The notes below the pieces were generated by a model. That model made no database searches, was not told the origin of the DNA, and saw only the letters and a program-made list of their open reading frames with translations. Positions 1-6,230 of a stretch of 21,919 bases of DNA are shown here, one piece after another. Origin of the DNA: Baffinella frigidus (lineage: Eukaryota > Cryptophyceae > Cryptomonadales > Baffinellaceae); NCBI GenBank assembly GCA_026770585.1, contig MU646319.1, forward strand, positions 1,012,541-1,034,459, in the 5' to 3' direction. The position numbers and the translations under genes are program-made. Positions within the stretch are counted from its first letter, which is position 1; the number at the start of each line of letters is the position of its first letter.

Positions 1-54
1 CCCCCCCCGTGATTGGTAGGTACCAGGTTGTGAGCGATTCGTGAGTGGCGCGGG

Positions 55-120
55 TTTGTCCTTTCGGCCCTTGCCGTTTTGCGAGCTCCCACCATAGCCG
101 GACACTGCAACTGATTCGTG
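55..120 (+). repeat. Dispersed repeat, GAGCTCCC family, copy a
   Basis: This is a divergent copy of a repeat found at least four more times in the window. The shared core reads 'GCGAGCTCCCACCATAGCCG' followed by GACAC, preceded by a 'gtcctttcggccc' arm that corresponds to the CCTTTAGGTCCTTTAGG arm of the other copies. No terminal inverted repeats are obvious. Confidence 0.65.
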
Positions 121-612
121 TGCGGGGAACCCCGAACCTCGAACCCCGAGACCCTGAACCCTGAACCCTAAACGGGCAGGTGCCGCACGTGGACGGGTCA
201 TCGATCGAGGGCCTTGAGCGCATCGAGGTGCCCCCCGCGGCGTGAGCAACACCCACCAACCATGCTCCGCAGCCACGCGACCGCGGCTGGATACGCACGG
301 CCGCGCGCACTGTGGCTGTAGACGGCGCAGGGGCGGCGAGCGAAGCAGCGTGAGCCTCCACCTTCCCACCGTGCTCCGCAACCGCGCGACCAGAGTGCTC
401 GCGCCGGGGCTGGAGACGGCGCAGGGGCGGCGAGCCCTGAGGCGTCGCATCCGCGCGCAACCTCGATTGTGATGAGAGGAGAGGACCCGTCTGAGCTCAG
501 AGCGGGGACCGTCGACTCCGTGGTTGTGACACGGACAAGAGGACTTGGGTGCGTGCCGCGTGCCGCCGCGTGGAGGGGGGGGTACGGGTCTCAAGCCATT
601 CCCCCAGTCCTC

Positions 613-690
613 AGTGAATCTGCTTTGGAGTCCTCATAACCTTGCGTCTGTGGGTGCCCTTCGATCCTATCTACCCACACAGGGGAGCGG
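613..690 (+). repeat. Dispersed repeat shared with 16549-16620
   Basis: The stretch containing 'tcctcataaccttgcgtc' and then 'gtgccct ... cctatctacccac' is found again, diverged, at 16549-16620. Both copies start near 'gt[gc]aatc..ctttgg'. Its nature is unknown; it may be part of a longer old mobile element. Confidence 0.6.
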
Positions 691-761
691 ACAGTGCGGT
701 GGCAGTCGCCTCCGTGTAGGCGTGCCCCTGCCATTCACTGCTGCTCATGTTCGAACGGTCA

Positions 762-886
762 GTGCAGGGGTACCTCGCTCACAAGAAAGCGCACTTCCCT
801 AGGACCCTACAGTAGCCCTATGCCTAGGGCCCTATGGTGGTCCTAGGGGGGTGGGCGCTTTCTTATGAGCGAGGTACCCCTGTACA
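762..886. mobile_element. MITE-like inverted-repeat element, GTAC family, copy 1
   Basis: About 125 bp. The left end GTGCAGGGGTACCTCGCTCA and following caagaaagcgc pair with the right end gcgctttcttatgagcgaggtacccctgtac, giving TIRs of about 30 bp. The middle (cctaggaccctacagtag...cctagggcccta...gtcctaggg) is itself partly palindromic, so the whole unit can fold into one long hairpin. It is too short to encode a transposase, so it is non-autonomous. Other copies lie at 921, 3101, 3220, 14776, 14821 and 16835, with a related one at 1478. Confidence 0.85.
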
Positions 887-920
887 CGTGTGCCCCATGC
901 TTGCATTCTCGTCTCGGCAG

Positions 921-1044
921 TGCGCAGGGGTACTTCGATCAGAAGGAGCCGCCCCCCCCACACCAGGGACCACCATAGTATGATAAGCCTACTGTAGGGT
1001 CCTAGGGGTGTGCGCCTCCTCATGAGCGAGGTAACCCTGTACAT
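921..1044. mobile_element. MITE-like inverted-repeat element, GTAC family, copy 2 (diverged)
   Basis: The left end tgcgcaggggtacttcgatc and the right end catgagcgaggtaaccctgt are degenerate versions of the family TIR. The middle keeps 'aggaccaccatag' and 'ctactgtagggtcctagg'. It lies 34 bp after copy 1. More mismatches than in copies 1, 4 and 5 indicate an older insertion. Confidence 0.75.
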
Positions 1045-1477
1045 ATTCGCGAATACATGTTTGGACACGCACGCGACTTGGTGGGACGAGGGGGAAAGCA
1101 TGTCCGCTGGTTAATATGGGAGGGTCGCATGCTTTCCTTCCTGCATTCCCACCAAGGGATATCCCGTATATCTGGGGTGACAACGTCGGAGTTTTCCACT
1201 CAATTGGAGTTCCCCAACCTACTCACAATTGAAGCCTGTCGATGATGAAAAGTCACAGCACGACCGAGAATGTGAACCGAAAGGAAAGTCGTGTAAGACG
1301 GGAGGAAGCAACGTTCATTGATCGCATAGCACGTATGAGGGGCAAGAATCACATGTTCAGCGCAAGGAGTGAAAGAGAAAATAGGCGCTATGTGATGAAG
1401 CAATGGTGCTAGGGGCGAAGCCAGAGGGGACGCACACGGTTTCCTTGTCAGTCAGGATCGCAACCATTCACCCAAGA
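1045..1477. other. Intergenic stretch, no feature recognised
   Basis: This is mixed-composition sequence with only short open frames on both strands and no splice-consistent or domain-like peptide. I see no repeat shared with the rest of the window. Confidence 0.4.
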
Positions 1478-1595
1478 TACAGGGGTTACTCCAACATCAG
1501 TTCCGCCACGCCGTAGGAGTCTACAGTAGGCCTGCGTATATGGGCCTAGGACGACCCTACGAGCGGTGAGGACCGTATGTTGGAGTAACTCTGTA
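1478..1595. mobile_element. MITE-like element with variant TIR
   Basis: The left end TACAGGGGTTACTCCAACAT pairs with the right end atgttggagtaactctgta, giving about 20 bp of inverted repeat. The outermost TACAGGGG and the central 'ctacagtaggcctgcgtatatgggcctagg' match the GTAC family, but the inner TIR (TTACTCCAACAT) differs from ACCTCGCTCA. This looks like a sister subfamily with the same ends and a different subterminal sequence. Confidence 0.75.
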
Positions 1596-2012
1596 CCCAC
1601 GACATGACATTTTTCTGCAACCGCAGCGGATTTTTTGACGAAGGCGCGGATTTTTTTGCGTTCTCGAGGTCCGCGAGAGCTTTTTCTTTCTCAATATGAA
1701 CACGGTGTGGGTGAACAAGGTTGGTTTGTCGTATGATGGAAGCGGGGAGATCTGGGGCTGTCCGGGGCGTGCGATGTCTGATTTCAAATAATTTATGTGT
1801 TTCACCGAGCTCACGGCGAGATCTCGTTATTAAATTTTGACTTGTCTTTGTCCCAGTTTGAAATGACTTTCTTCCTGCCTTCCTAAAGGTTTCAAGAGGT
1901 TGAAAGATTGTTGCTGGTAAAACCCGGTACTGGCAGAATCAGTTTGTACACCACTTCTTCGAGGTCCGATACCCATCTCACCAGAAGGGGAGAAATCAGA
2001 AGCAGGGTGGGT
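1596..2012. other. Intergenic stretch, no gene recognised
   Basis: An AT-richer patch with T-runs (ttttttgacg, gatttttttgcg) near 1626-1690 is followed by mixed sequence. No repeat, RNA gene or convincing exon was seen. The minus-strand frames at 1557-1814 and 1830-2150 show no recognisable motif. Confidence 0.4.
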
Positions 2013-2080
2013 CTTTAGGACCTTTAGGTTCTTGGAGCTCCCATCATAGGTAGACACTAGAACTGGTTCTGTAGGAAAGC
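2013..2080 (+). repeat. Dispersed repeat, GAGCTCCC family, copy b
   Basis: The copy reads ttaggacctttaggttcttg then GAGCTCCCATCATAGGTAGA, then CACTAGAACTGGTTCTGTAG. The tail 'gaactggttctgtag' is itself palindromic and is shared with copy c (gaagtggttctgtag). Confidence 0.7.
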
Positions 2081-2094
2081 CCTGCTTCCTTACG

Positions 2095-2580
2095 GCGGTG
2101 GGTCGTGTGATGAAGACGCGCCAGCACAGGTGCCTGCTTGCAAAGGGCAAATCTCCGAGTATTTGGACTCATACTGCAGGCAGGCAGCAGCGGAGTCCAG
2201 ACTAGAGACTTGAGGCGCGTGCCACGAGCGTAGGGTATGATACCTAGAGAGGCGTGATGAATGAACCATTACATTTGACAGCACTGGGCATTCCACACAC
2301 CGGAGGTCGAATGGATTTCGAGTAACCCTTAAGCGATCAGACCTACGACCCTTCGGTAGGCAATCCGTAGGGACAAAGGGAGGGTTCCTACGGATGAGGT
2401 AACGGAAAATGGATTAAATCTGAGCAAAAAATCCCTTCGTAGCCCGCTGTGTGGGCTGTACGGGATTTTTGTCTGAAAACCCGCGAACGAGAAAGGCAGA
2501 AAGGCTCACGACCTGAGCAGCCCAAAAAGGATTTCTGAAAAATGAAACACCGGCAGGGATATTCTGAGCGAGGGTGCTTC
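2095..2580. other. Intergenic stretch, no gene recognised
   Basis: No convincing exon. Near 2439-2463 the sequence 'agcccgctgtgtgggctgta' is related to the hairpin repeats that start at 2585. The remainder is unassigned. Confidence 0.4.
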
Positions 2581-2584
2581 CAAG

Positions 2585-2672
2585 TCCGCTGTGCCACACA
2601 GCGGGCTGTCACCCCCCGCTGTGCCACACAGCGGGCTGTGATCTCCCGCTGTGACACAGCGGGCTGTGATCC
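2585..2672. repeat. Three tandem hairpin units (CCGCTGTG-N-CACAGCGG)
   Basis: There are three successive imperfectly repeated units, each a short palindrome: tccgctgtgccacacagcgg, cccgctgtgccacacagcgg and cccgctgtgacacagcggg. They are separated by 'gctgtcacc' or 'gctgtgatct'. Each would form a stem of 8-9 bp with a tiny loop. Directly after them come three direct copies of CCTTTAGGT (2672-2697). Confidence 0.75.
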
Positions 2673-2820
2673 CTTTAGGTCCTTTAGGTCCTTTAGATTT
2701 TAAATGCTCCGATCTGCTGGTGGAGAACATGTCCCGCCGGGGTCAGGTTTCCTTTAGGTTCGTTAGGTGCTTCGAGCTCCCAACATAGGCGGACACCGGA
2801 AGTGGTTCTGTAGAGAGGGC
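2672..2820 (+). repeat. Dispersed repeat, GAGCTCCC family, copy c, with CCTTTAGGT arm
   Basis: Bases 2672-2697 hold three tandem CCTTTAGGT-like units. After a gap of about 50 bp the motif resumes at 2750 with tttcctttaggttcgttagg. The core GAGCTCCCAACATAGGCGGA then CACCGGAAGTGGTTCTGTAG ends near 2813. The split suggests an internal insertion or expansion relative to copy d. Confidence 0.7.
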
Positions 2821-3100
2821 ATGCTTTCTTTCGGATCACATCAACGCTCCGCAGTCGAAGCGCTCGAAGACACGCGCCGTTCTCTCGCGCTCACTGTCAG
2901 GGGGTGCCAAAAAACCCTTCGCAGTGCACACCACCCAGCTTCCCACGTGTAGTTCGGAGTCACATTCCCTGTGTGGTATGGTCGGTCGTGCAACCCTCCA
3001 TACACGGAATGAATGGGTTGAAAGGAGGCGGCGTGGGGTCGGATGCTGTACCAGGGTCGTGGGTGCCTGGCACCGCGAGAGCTGCGAGCATGCATCAACT

Positions 3101-3223
3101 GTACAGGGGTACCTCGCTCATGAGAAACTGCGCCCTCCTAGGACCCTACAGTAGACCTATTCCTAGGGCCCCATGATAGTCCTAGGGGGTGGGCGGTTTC
3201 TTATGAGCAAGGTACCCCTGTAC
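3101..3223. mobile_element. MITE-like inverted-repeat element, GTAC family, copy 4
   Basis: A clean 123-bp copy. The left end GTACAGGGGTACCTCGCTCA then tgagaaactgcgcc pairs with the right end gggcggtttcttatgagcaaggtacccctgtac. The middle is cctaggaccctacagtagacc...cctagggcccc...gtcctaggg. It directly abuts copy 5, and the two share the GTAC at 3220-3223. Confidence 0.9.
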
Positions 3224-3342
3224 AGGGGTACCTCGCTTATAAGAAACTGCCCCCCTCATAGGACCACCATAGGGCCCTAGGCATGGGCCTACTGCAGGGC
3301 CGTAGGGGGGGGCGATTTCTTATGAGCGAGGTACCCCTGTAC
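3220..3342. mobile_element. MITE-like inverted-repeat element, GTAC family, copy 5
   Basis: The left end GTACAGGGGTACCTCGCTTA then taagaaactgccccc pairs with the right end gggcgatttcttatgagcgaggtacccctgtac. The centre is inverted relative to copy 4 (ggaccaccatagggccctaggcatgggcctactgcagggcc), so the element sits in the opposite orientation. Sharing GTAC with copy 4 fits insertion at, or duplication of, a 4-bp GTAC target. Confidence 0.9.
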
Positions 3343-3373
3343 ATGAGACCTCCTGACCGACAGAAGGCGTTGT

Positions 3374-3409
3374 GCGCAGCCGTCCGCGCAGCCGTCCGCG
3401 CAGCCGTCC
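3374..3409 (+). repeat. Three perfect 12-bp tandem copies
   Basis: GCGCAGCCGTCC is repeated three times without mismatch (3374, 3386, 3398). No coding role is evident. Confidence 0.9.
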
Positions 3410-3535
3410 ATCTCAACGATTCCCGGTACAGTCATAATGCATTTTAGGCCCTATCCCTTAAGTGCCCATAGGGTGAATATTCACCCTAACCCGCACTAGA
3501 CGGGCCCTACCGTAGGACGTATGAGACTGCTGGCC

Positions 3536-3600
3536 CCTTTAGGTCCTTTAGGTTCTGCGAGCTCCCAACATAGGCGGACACCTGAACTTATCCTGCAGAC
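3536..3600 (+). repeat. Dispersed repeat, GAGCTCCC family, copy d
   Basis: A compact copy: ccctttaggtcctttaggtt, then ctgcGAGCTCCCAACATAGG, then CGGACACCTGAACTTATCCT. Here the CCTTTAGGT arm runs directly into the core. In copy c they are separated by about 50 bp. Confidence 0.75.
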
Positions 3601-3829
3601 TTAAGGGATATGTACAGAATGGCTCCAATGCCGCCCTGATTCTGAGATAAATTTTGTGAAGGGACCCCATGCGTTTGAAAATGAGGAAGAGGGGCCCCTG
3701 TAGCAGCTGACGCACGGATGGCGGTTCGGGCACTCGACTAGATAGACCTTTATTAGTGCAAACACGGCCGCCATGCACCCACACCGAGGCTGTGTCTGAG
3801 TAGGGACGACGAGAGAGGCCGTGTGCACT

Positions 3830-3877
3830 CTACAGGCGTCTGGAGCACATGTACGGCTGCGGGATGCTCCCAGGGCC
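3830..3877 (-). CDS. Candidate last exon of the C-type lectin gene
   Basis: On the minus strand, just beyond the telomere-like tract, an acceptor-like 'catccag' is followed by an open stretch reading GPGSIPQPYMCSRRL and stop. 'PYMC' fits the final Y-[IM]-C of C-type lectin domains, which the preceding exon lacks. To join, the exon ending ...NDIPCDQ would need to leave at CAG/GCCTGC, a GC-AG junction with a poor donor, or a GT donor I cannot find. A shorter alternative acceptor (ccgcag before PYMC) is also possible. The spacing to the previous Cys is unusual in either case. Confidence 0.35.
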   Translation of the reverse strand, partial: GPGSIPQPYMCSRRL

Positions 3878-3901
3878 CTGGATGCGAGATTGGGTTTTGG
3901 G

Positions 3902-3971
3902 TTTAGGGTTTAGGGTTTAGGGTTTAGGGTTTAGGGTTTAGGGTTTAGGGTTTAGGGTTTAGGGTTTAGGG
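3902..3971 (+). repeat. Ten perfect TTTAGGG copies (interstitial telomere repeat)
   Basis: Ten uninterrupted units of the plant-type telomere heptamer, with degenerate units on both sides (3890-4015). On the minus strand, the sense of the lectin gene, it reads CCCTAAA. It begins right at the 3' end of the lectin exon whose frame stops at 3993-3995. Unique sequence on both sides shows it is interstitial, not a chromosome end. Confidence 0.95.
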
Positions 3972-3992
3972 TTTGACTTTATGGTTTAGAGT

Positions 3993-5614
3993 TTAGAGTT
4001 GAGGGTTGCGGGTGCAGGCCTGGTCGCACGGTATGTCATTCCACTTTAATCCCCCATTCGTGTATGCGTGGCCATACACTTGACCACAATCCTCGGCATT
4101 TCCCCCGTAGAAGTTTGTCGGCTCGTTAGGTGCCCAGTTCGTGAAGGTTACGAGGCTCCCGTCCCGCCAGCCCCACTGGTTCGTTCCAGTGCTGTCGGTG
4201 AGACCGAACCTGGTTTCGGGTTCAGGGATCAGGGATCAGGGATCAGGGATTAGGGTTACGGGTCCAGTGTTCAGTGTTCAGGGTCCAGTGTTGAATATTG
4301 ATGGTTGATGGTTGATGGTGGAGGGTGAGCACGAACCAGAAGAGACCGTAGTCCAAGCCTCCCTGCGCGAGGTACGCAGCCTCCATCGCCTCCTGCTCCT
4401 CGGCCGACTTGACCTGCCACGCGGGAGGCACGGAGAGGTTGGATCAGCTGTACCTCGGGGGATGAGTTTTTGTGAGCAATTTGTGCCTCCGTGACACGAG
4501 GTTGTGGGGTTTGGGGTTTGGGTTTTGGGTTTTGGGTTTAGGGTGTGATAGGACACGTACCGAGGCAAGCTCTCCGCCCCACTCCTCGCATGCGATCTGG
4601 TTCAGTGTTCAGGGTTTAGGGTTTAGGGATTAAGGTTCAGGGTTTAGGGATTAGGGTTCAGGATTAGGGTCCTGCGTTCATTGATTGTGGATTTGGGTTC
4701 AGGGTTGATGGATTATGGATTAGGGTTCTGAGTTCAGGGTGTAGGGTTGAGGGTTCAGAGATTTGGGAGGGATGAGGGTTCAGGGTTCAGGGGTTAGGGT
4801 TCAGAGATTATGGATTATGGATTATGGATTAGGGTTTATGGTTTATGGTTCAGGGTCCAGGGTTCAAGATTCATAACATGGGGTAAGGGATTAGGGTTCG
4901 AATAGGGATTAGGGTTCGAATAGGGATTAGGGTGGGGGATGAGACCGTGGCGGCAGGCTGACGAACCGGGTCCGCAAAGAAGCGATACTCCTTGGTGGCG
5001 TTCACCAGCCGCAGGTGCGAGTTGGGCCCCCACGCCACGAAGACACCCGCTGCCTGAGCAGGGAGGGGGTGAGGGTGAGAGTGGCGAGAGATTGAGAGTG
5101 CGGGTGAGAGTGGCGAGAGAGGGAGGCGAGAGATTGCGGGTGAGAGTGAGGCCACTTAGCCACCGTGGCCACTTATGGTGACACGTGGACCGTTCTTAGG
5201 TGGACCACTCTCAGAGGGAGAAAAAATGGGCTTTTCTTAGGGACCGCAACAGGGTCATTTTGTGTTCCCTTCCGTGCGGGCCGTGTACCTCTAGGACCTC
5301 AACGCCAGAGAACGTTGTTTCGGCTGTGTTGACGACTGTTCGGGTCTCGGATTTCGGGTTCTGTAAACCGATGAGTGTTCCAGGGTTCAGGGTGGAGGGT
5401 GGAGGGTGGACGGGTTGAGGATGGGCAGGTTCGTTCCTTAGGCTCGTAGACTATTGTATCACTCAACTCAAGACTTAAGAGCCTTTCTAAGACTTGGATC
5501 GAGAGTAAAAAGAAAGGGGAAAAGATGGTGGGTGGCGCGCACCTCATCGAAGACGAAGCAGAAGAAGGAGCTGGTCCCGTTGGCGCACGCGTGCCGGCCC
5601 TCGCACACCCACAC
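3993..5614 (-). CDS. C-type lectin domain protein, multi-exon, 5' end not resolved
   Basis: A carbohydrate- or ligand-binding C-type lectin fold (CTLD) split into small exons on the minus strand. My model is 5614-5543 (VWVCEGRHACANG...FVFDE), 5053-4946 (AAGVFVAWGPN...QPAAT), 4596-4561 (IACEEWGGELAS), 4413-4337 (VKSAEEQEAMEAAYL...YGLFW) and 4209-3993 (FGLTDSTGTNQWGWRDG...). All junctions are GT-AG and every phase matches. The joined peptide carries the CTLD landmarks in order: ACEEWGGELASVKSAEEQ, the FWFGLTD counterpart of WIGL, WGWRDG, FTNWAPNEP, EDC and WNDIPC. The EPN-like triplet (NEP) and WND are where calcium/sugar ligands lie in classical lectins. The open frame then reads QACTRNPQL and stops inside telomere-like DNA, so the last domain Cys is missing unless the exon at 3877-3830 is used. 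Introns 4945-4597 and 4336-4210 are largely degenerate CCCTRA-type repeat. No start codon or signal peptide was found. The Cys-rich gene just upstream may supply them. Confidence 0.8.
4216..4336 (-). repeat. Telomere-like intron of the lectin gene (third resolved)
   Basis: In the sense of the gene (minus strand) the intron is a string of degenerate heptamers: CCATCAA, GAACACTG, CCCTAAT, then four CCCTGAT units, running into the acceptor gaaaccag. Its 127-nt span (4336-4210) is defined by donor TTCTG/GTTCGT and acceptor CCAG/GTTCGG, and these restore the tryptophan codon between ...GLF and FGLTD. Confidence 0.75.
4501..4550 (-). repeat. Telomere-like tract in lectin intron 4560-4414
   Basis: The + strand reads ggggtttggggtttgggttttgggttttgggtttagggtgt, so in gene sense it is CCCTAAACCCAAAACCC. 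The intron starts with the good donor GTACGTG and ends at ggcag before GTCAAG. Confidence 0.7.
4604..4936 (-). repeat. Degenerate telomere-like tract filling lectin intron 4945-4597
   Basis: About 330 bp of variant heptamers. The + strand shows ttcagggtttagggtttaggg, then ggattaaggttcaggg, then blocks of attatggattatggatta, and finally two copies of a 20-bp unit 'ggattagggttcgaataggg'. In gene sense these are CCCTAAA/CCCTGAA/CCCTAAT. The tract takes up nearly all of the 349-nt intron between ...QPAAT and IACEEW. Confidence 0.8.
5076..5150 (+). repeat. GAGAGTGCGGG-type tandem low-complexity tract
   Basis: Repeats of 'gtgagagtggcgagaga' and 'ttgagagtgcgg' occur here. In the sense of the lectin gene this is a pyrimidine-rich tract (ctctcgccactctcaccc) directly upstream of the acceptor ccctgctcag at 5060-5054, and so would serve as its polypyrimidine tract. 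Confidence 0.6.
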
Positions 5615-5984
5615 CTGATTTCGGTCGCATTCTTGCGTCACGAACCAGAGGAGAGGAGGGTGGGCAGGGTGTGCGTATCGCGAAGGGGTGTGCGCATCTC
5701 GCGCACGTGTGGGGACACCCACCCCTGATTTGCGCATCCACTTAGCAGGGACCGGTGACTTCGGGAAATGGGTCCAAAGTTGATTCTCACCCGGGAGACA
5801 CGTCACAGATCAGCAATTTGTAAAGTAATCTGACCCGGAAATCTAGGGGGGAAGGGCAACGGTGGCTGCCAAGAGGCAAGGGCCACGAATCAGAGGGAAA
5901 AGAAGAGAGAGTGCACTGGTGGGGAAGGTTAGTCTGGTTACGCGTCCGCCTCTGTGCCCCCCCCCTGCCTGCCTGTACAACTGT

Positions 5985-6225
5985 ACACCTAAGAGTACAC
6001 CTCTACACCTCTACACCTGTACACAGGTGCAACTGTACACCTATGCAACTATCTTTACACACACCTGCACAACAACTGTACAACTGTACAACGGTACAAC
6101 TACCTGTACACCCACCGCTAGAACTCTACAACTACCACCACAACTGTACAACTACCAGTACACCTGTACACCTGCACACAACTGTACAACTATAAAACTA
6201 TCTGTACAGCTCTACAATGCGACTC
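5985..6225 (+). repeat. CTGTACAAC/CTGTACACC tandem low-complexity array
   Basis: About 240 bp of imperfect 9-12-bp units built on TGTACA (ctgtacaactgtacaac, cctgtacacctgcacac). The palindromic TGTACA recurs many times. It lies immediately 3' of the stop codon of the Cys-rich gene (minus strand), so it would fall in its 3' UTR or in an intron toward the lectin exons. Confidence 0.85.
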
Positions 6226-6230
6226 TACAC

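Larger units (their letters stand above)
1..761. other. GC-rich intergenic stretch, no gene recognised
   Basis: I see no convincing coding exon here. Bases 128-173 are a short run of degenerate telomere-like units (CCCTGAACCCTAAAC type). Bases about 256-341 and 362-435 look like an imperfect direct duplication, sharing 'gctccgca.ccgcgcgacc' and 'gacggcgcaggggcggcgag'. Bases 613-690 match another stretch at 16549-16620 (see the dispersed-repeat entry). The open frames at 242-472 and 545-802 have no protein-like features and look like chance frames in GC-rich DNA. Confidence 0.5.

Noticed and set aside
832-1183. Minus-strand open frames with peptides such as GYLAHKK and LGPYSRL
   Set aside because: They are translations of the MITE-like inverted repeats. 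The same peptides recur at every copy (3101, 14776) in different frames, so they are not genes.
2585-2672. CRISPR-like array
   Set aside because: Three short palindromic units with 8-12-bp spacers that are themselves repeated; no unique spacers, and the host is a eukaryote.
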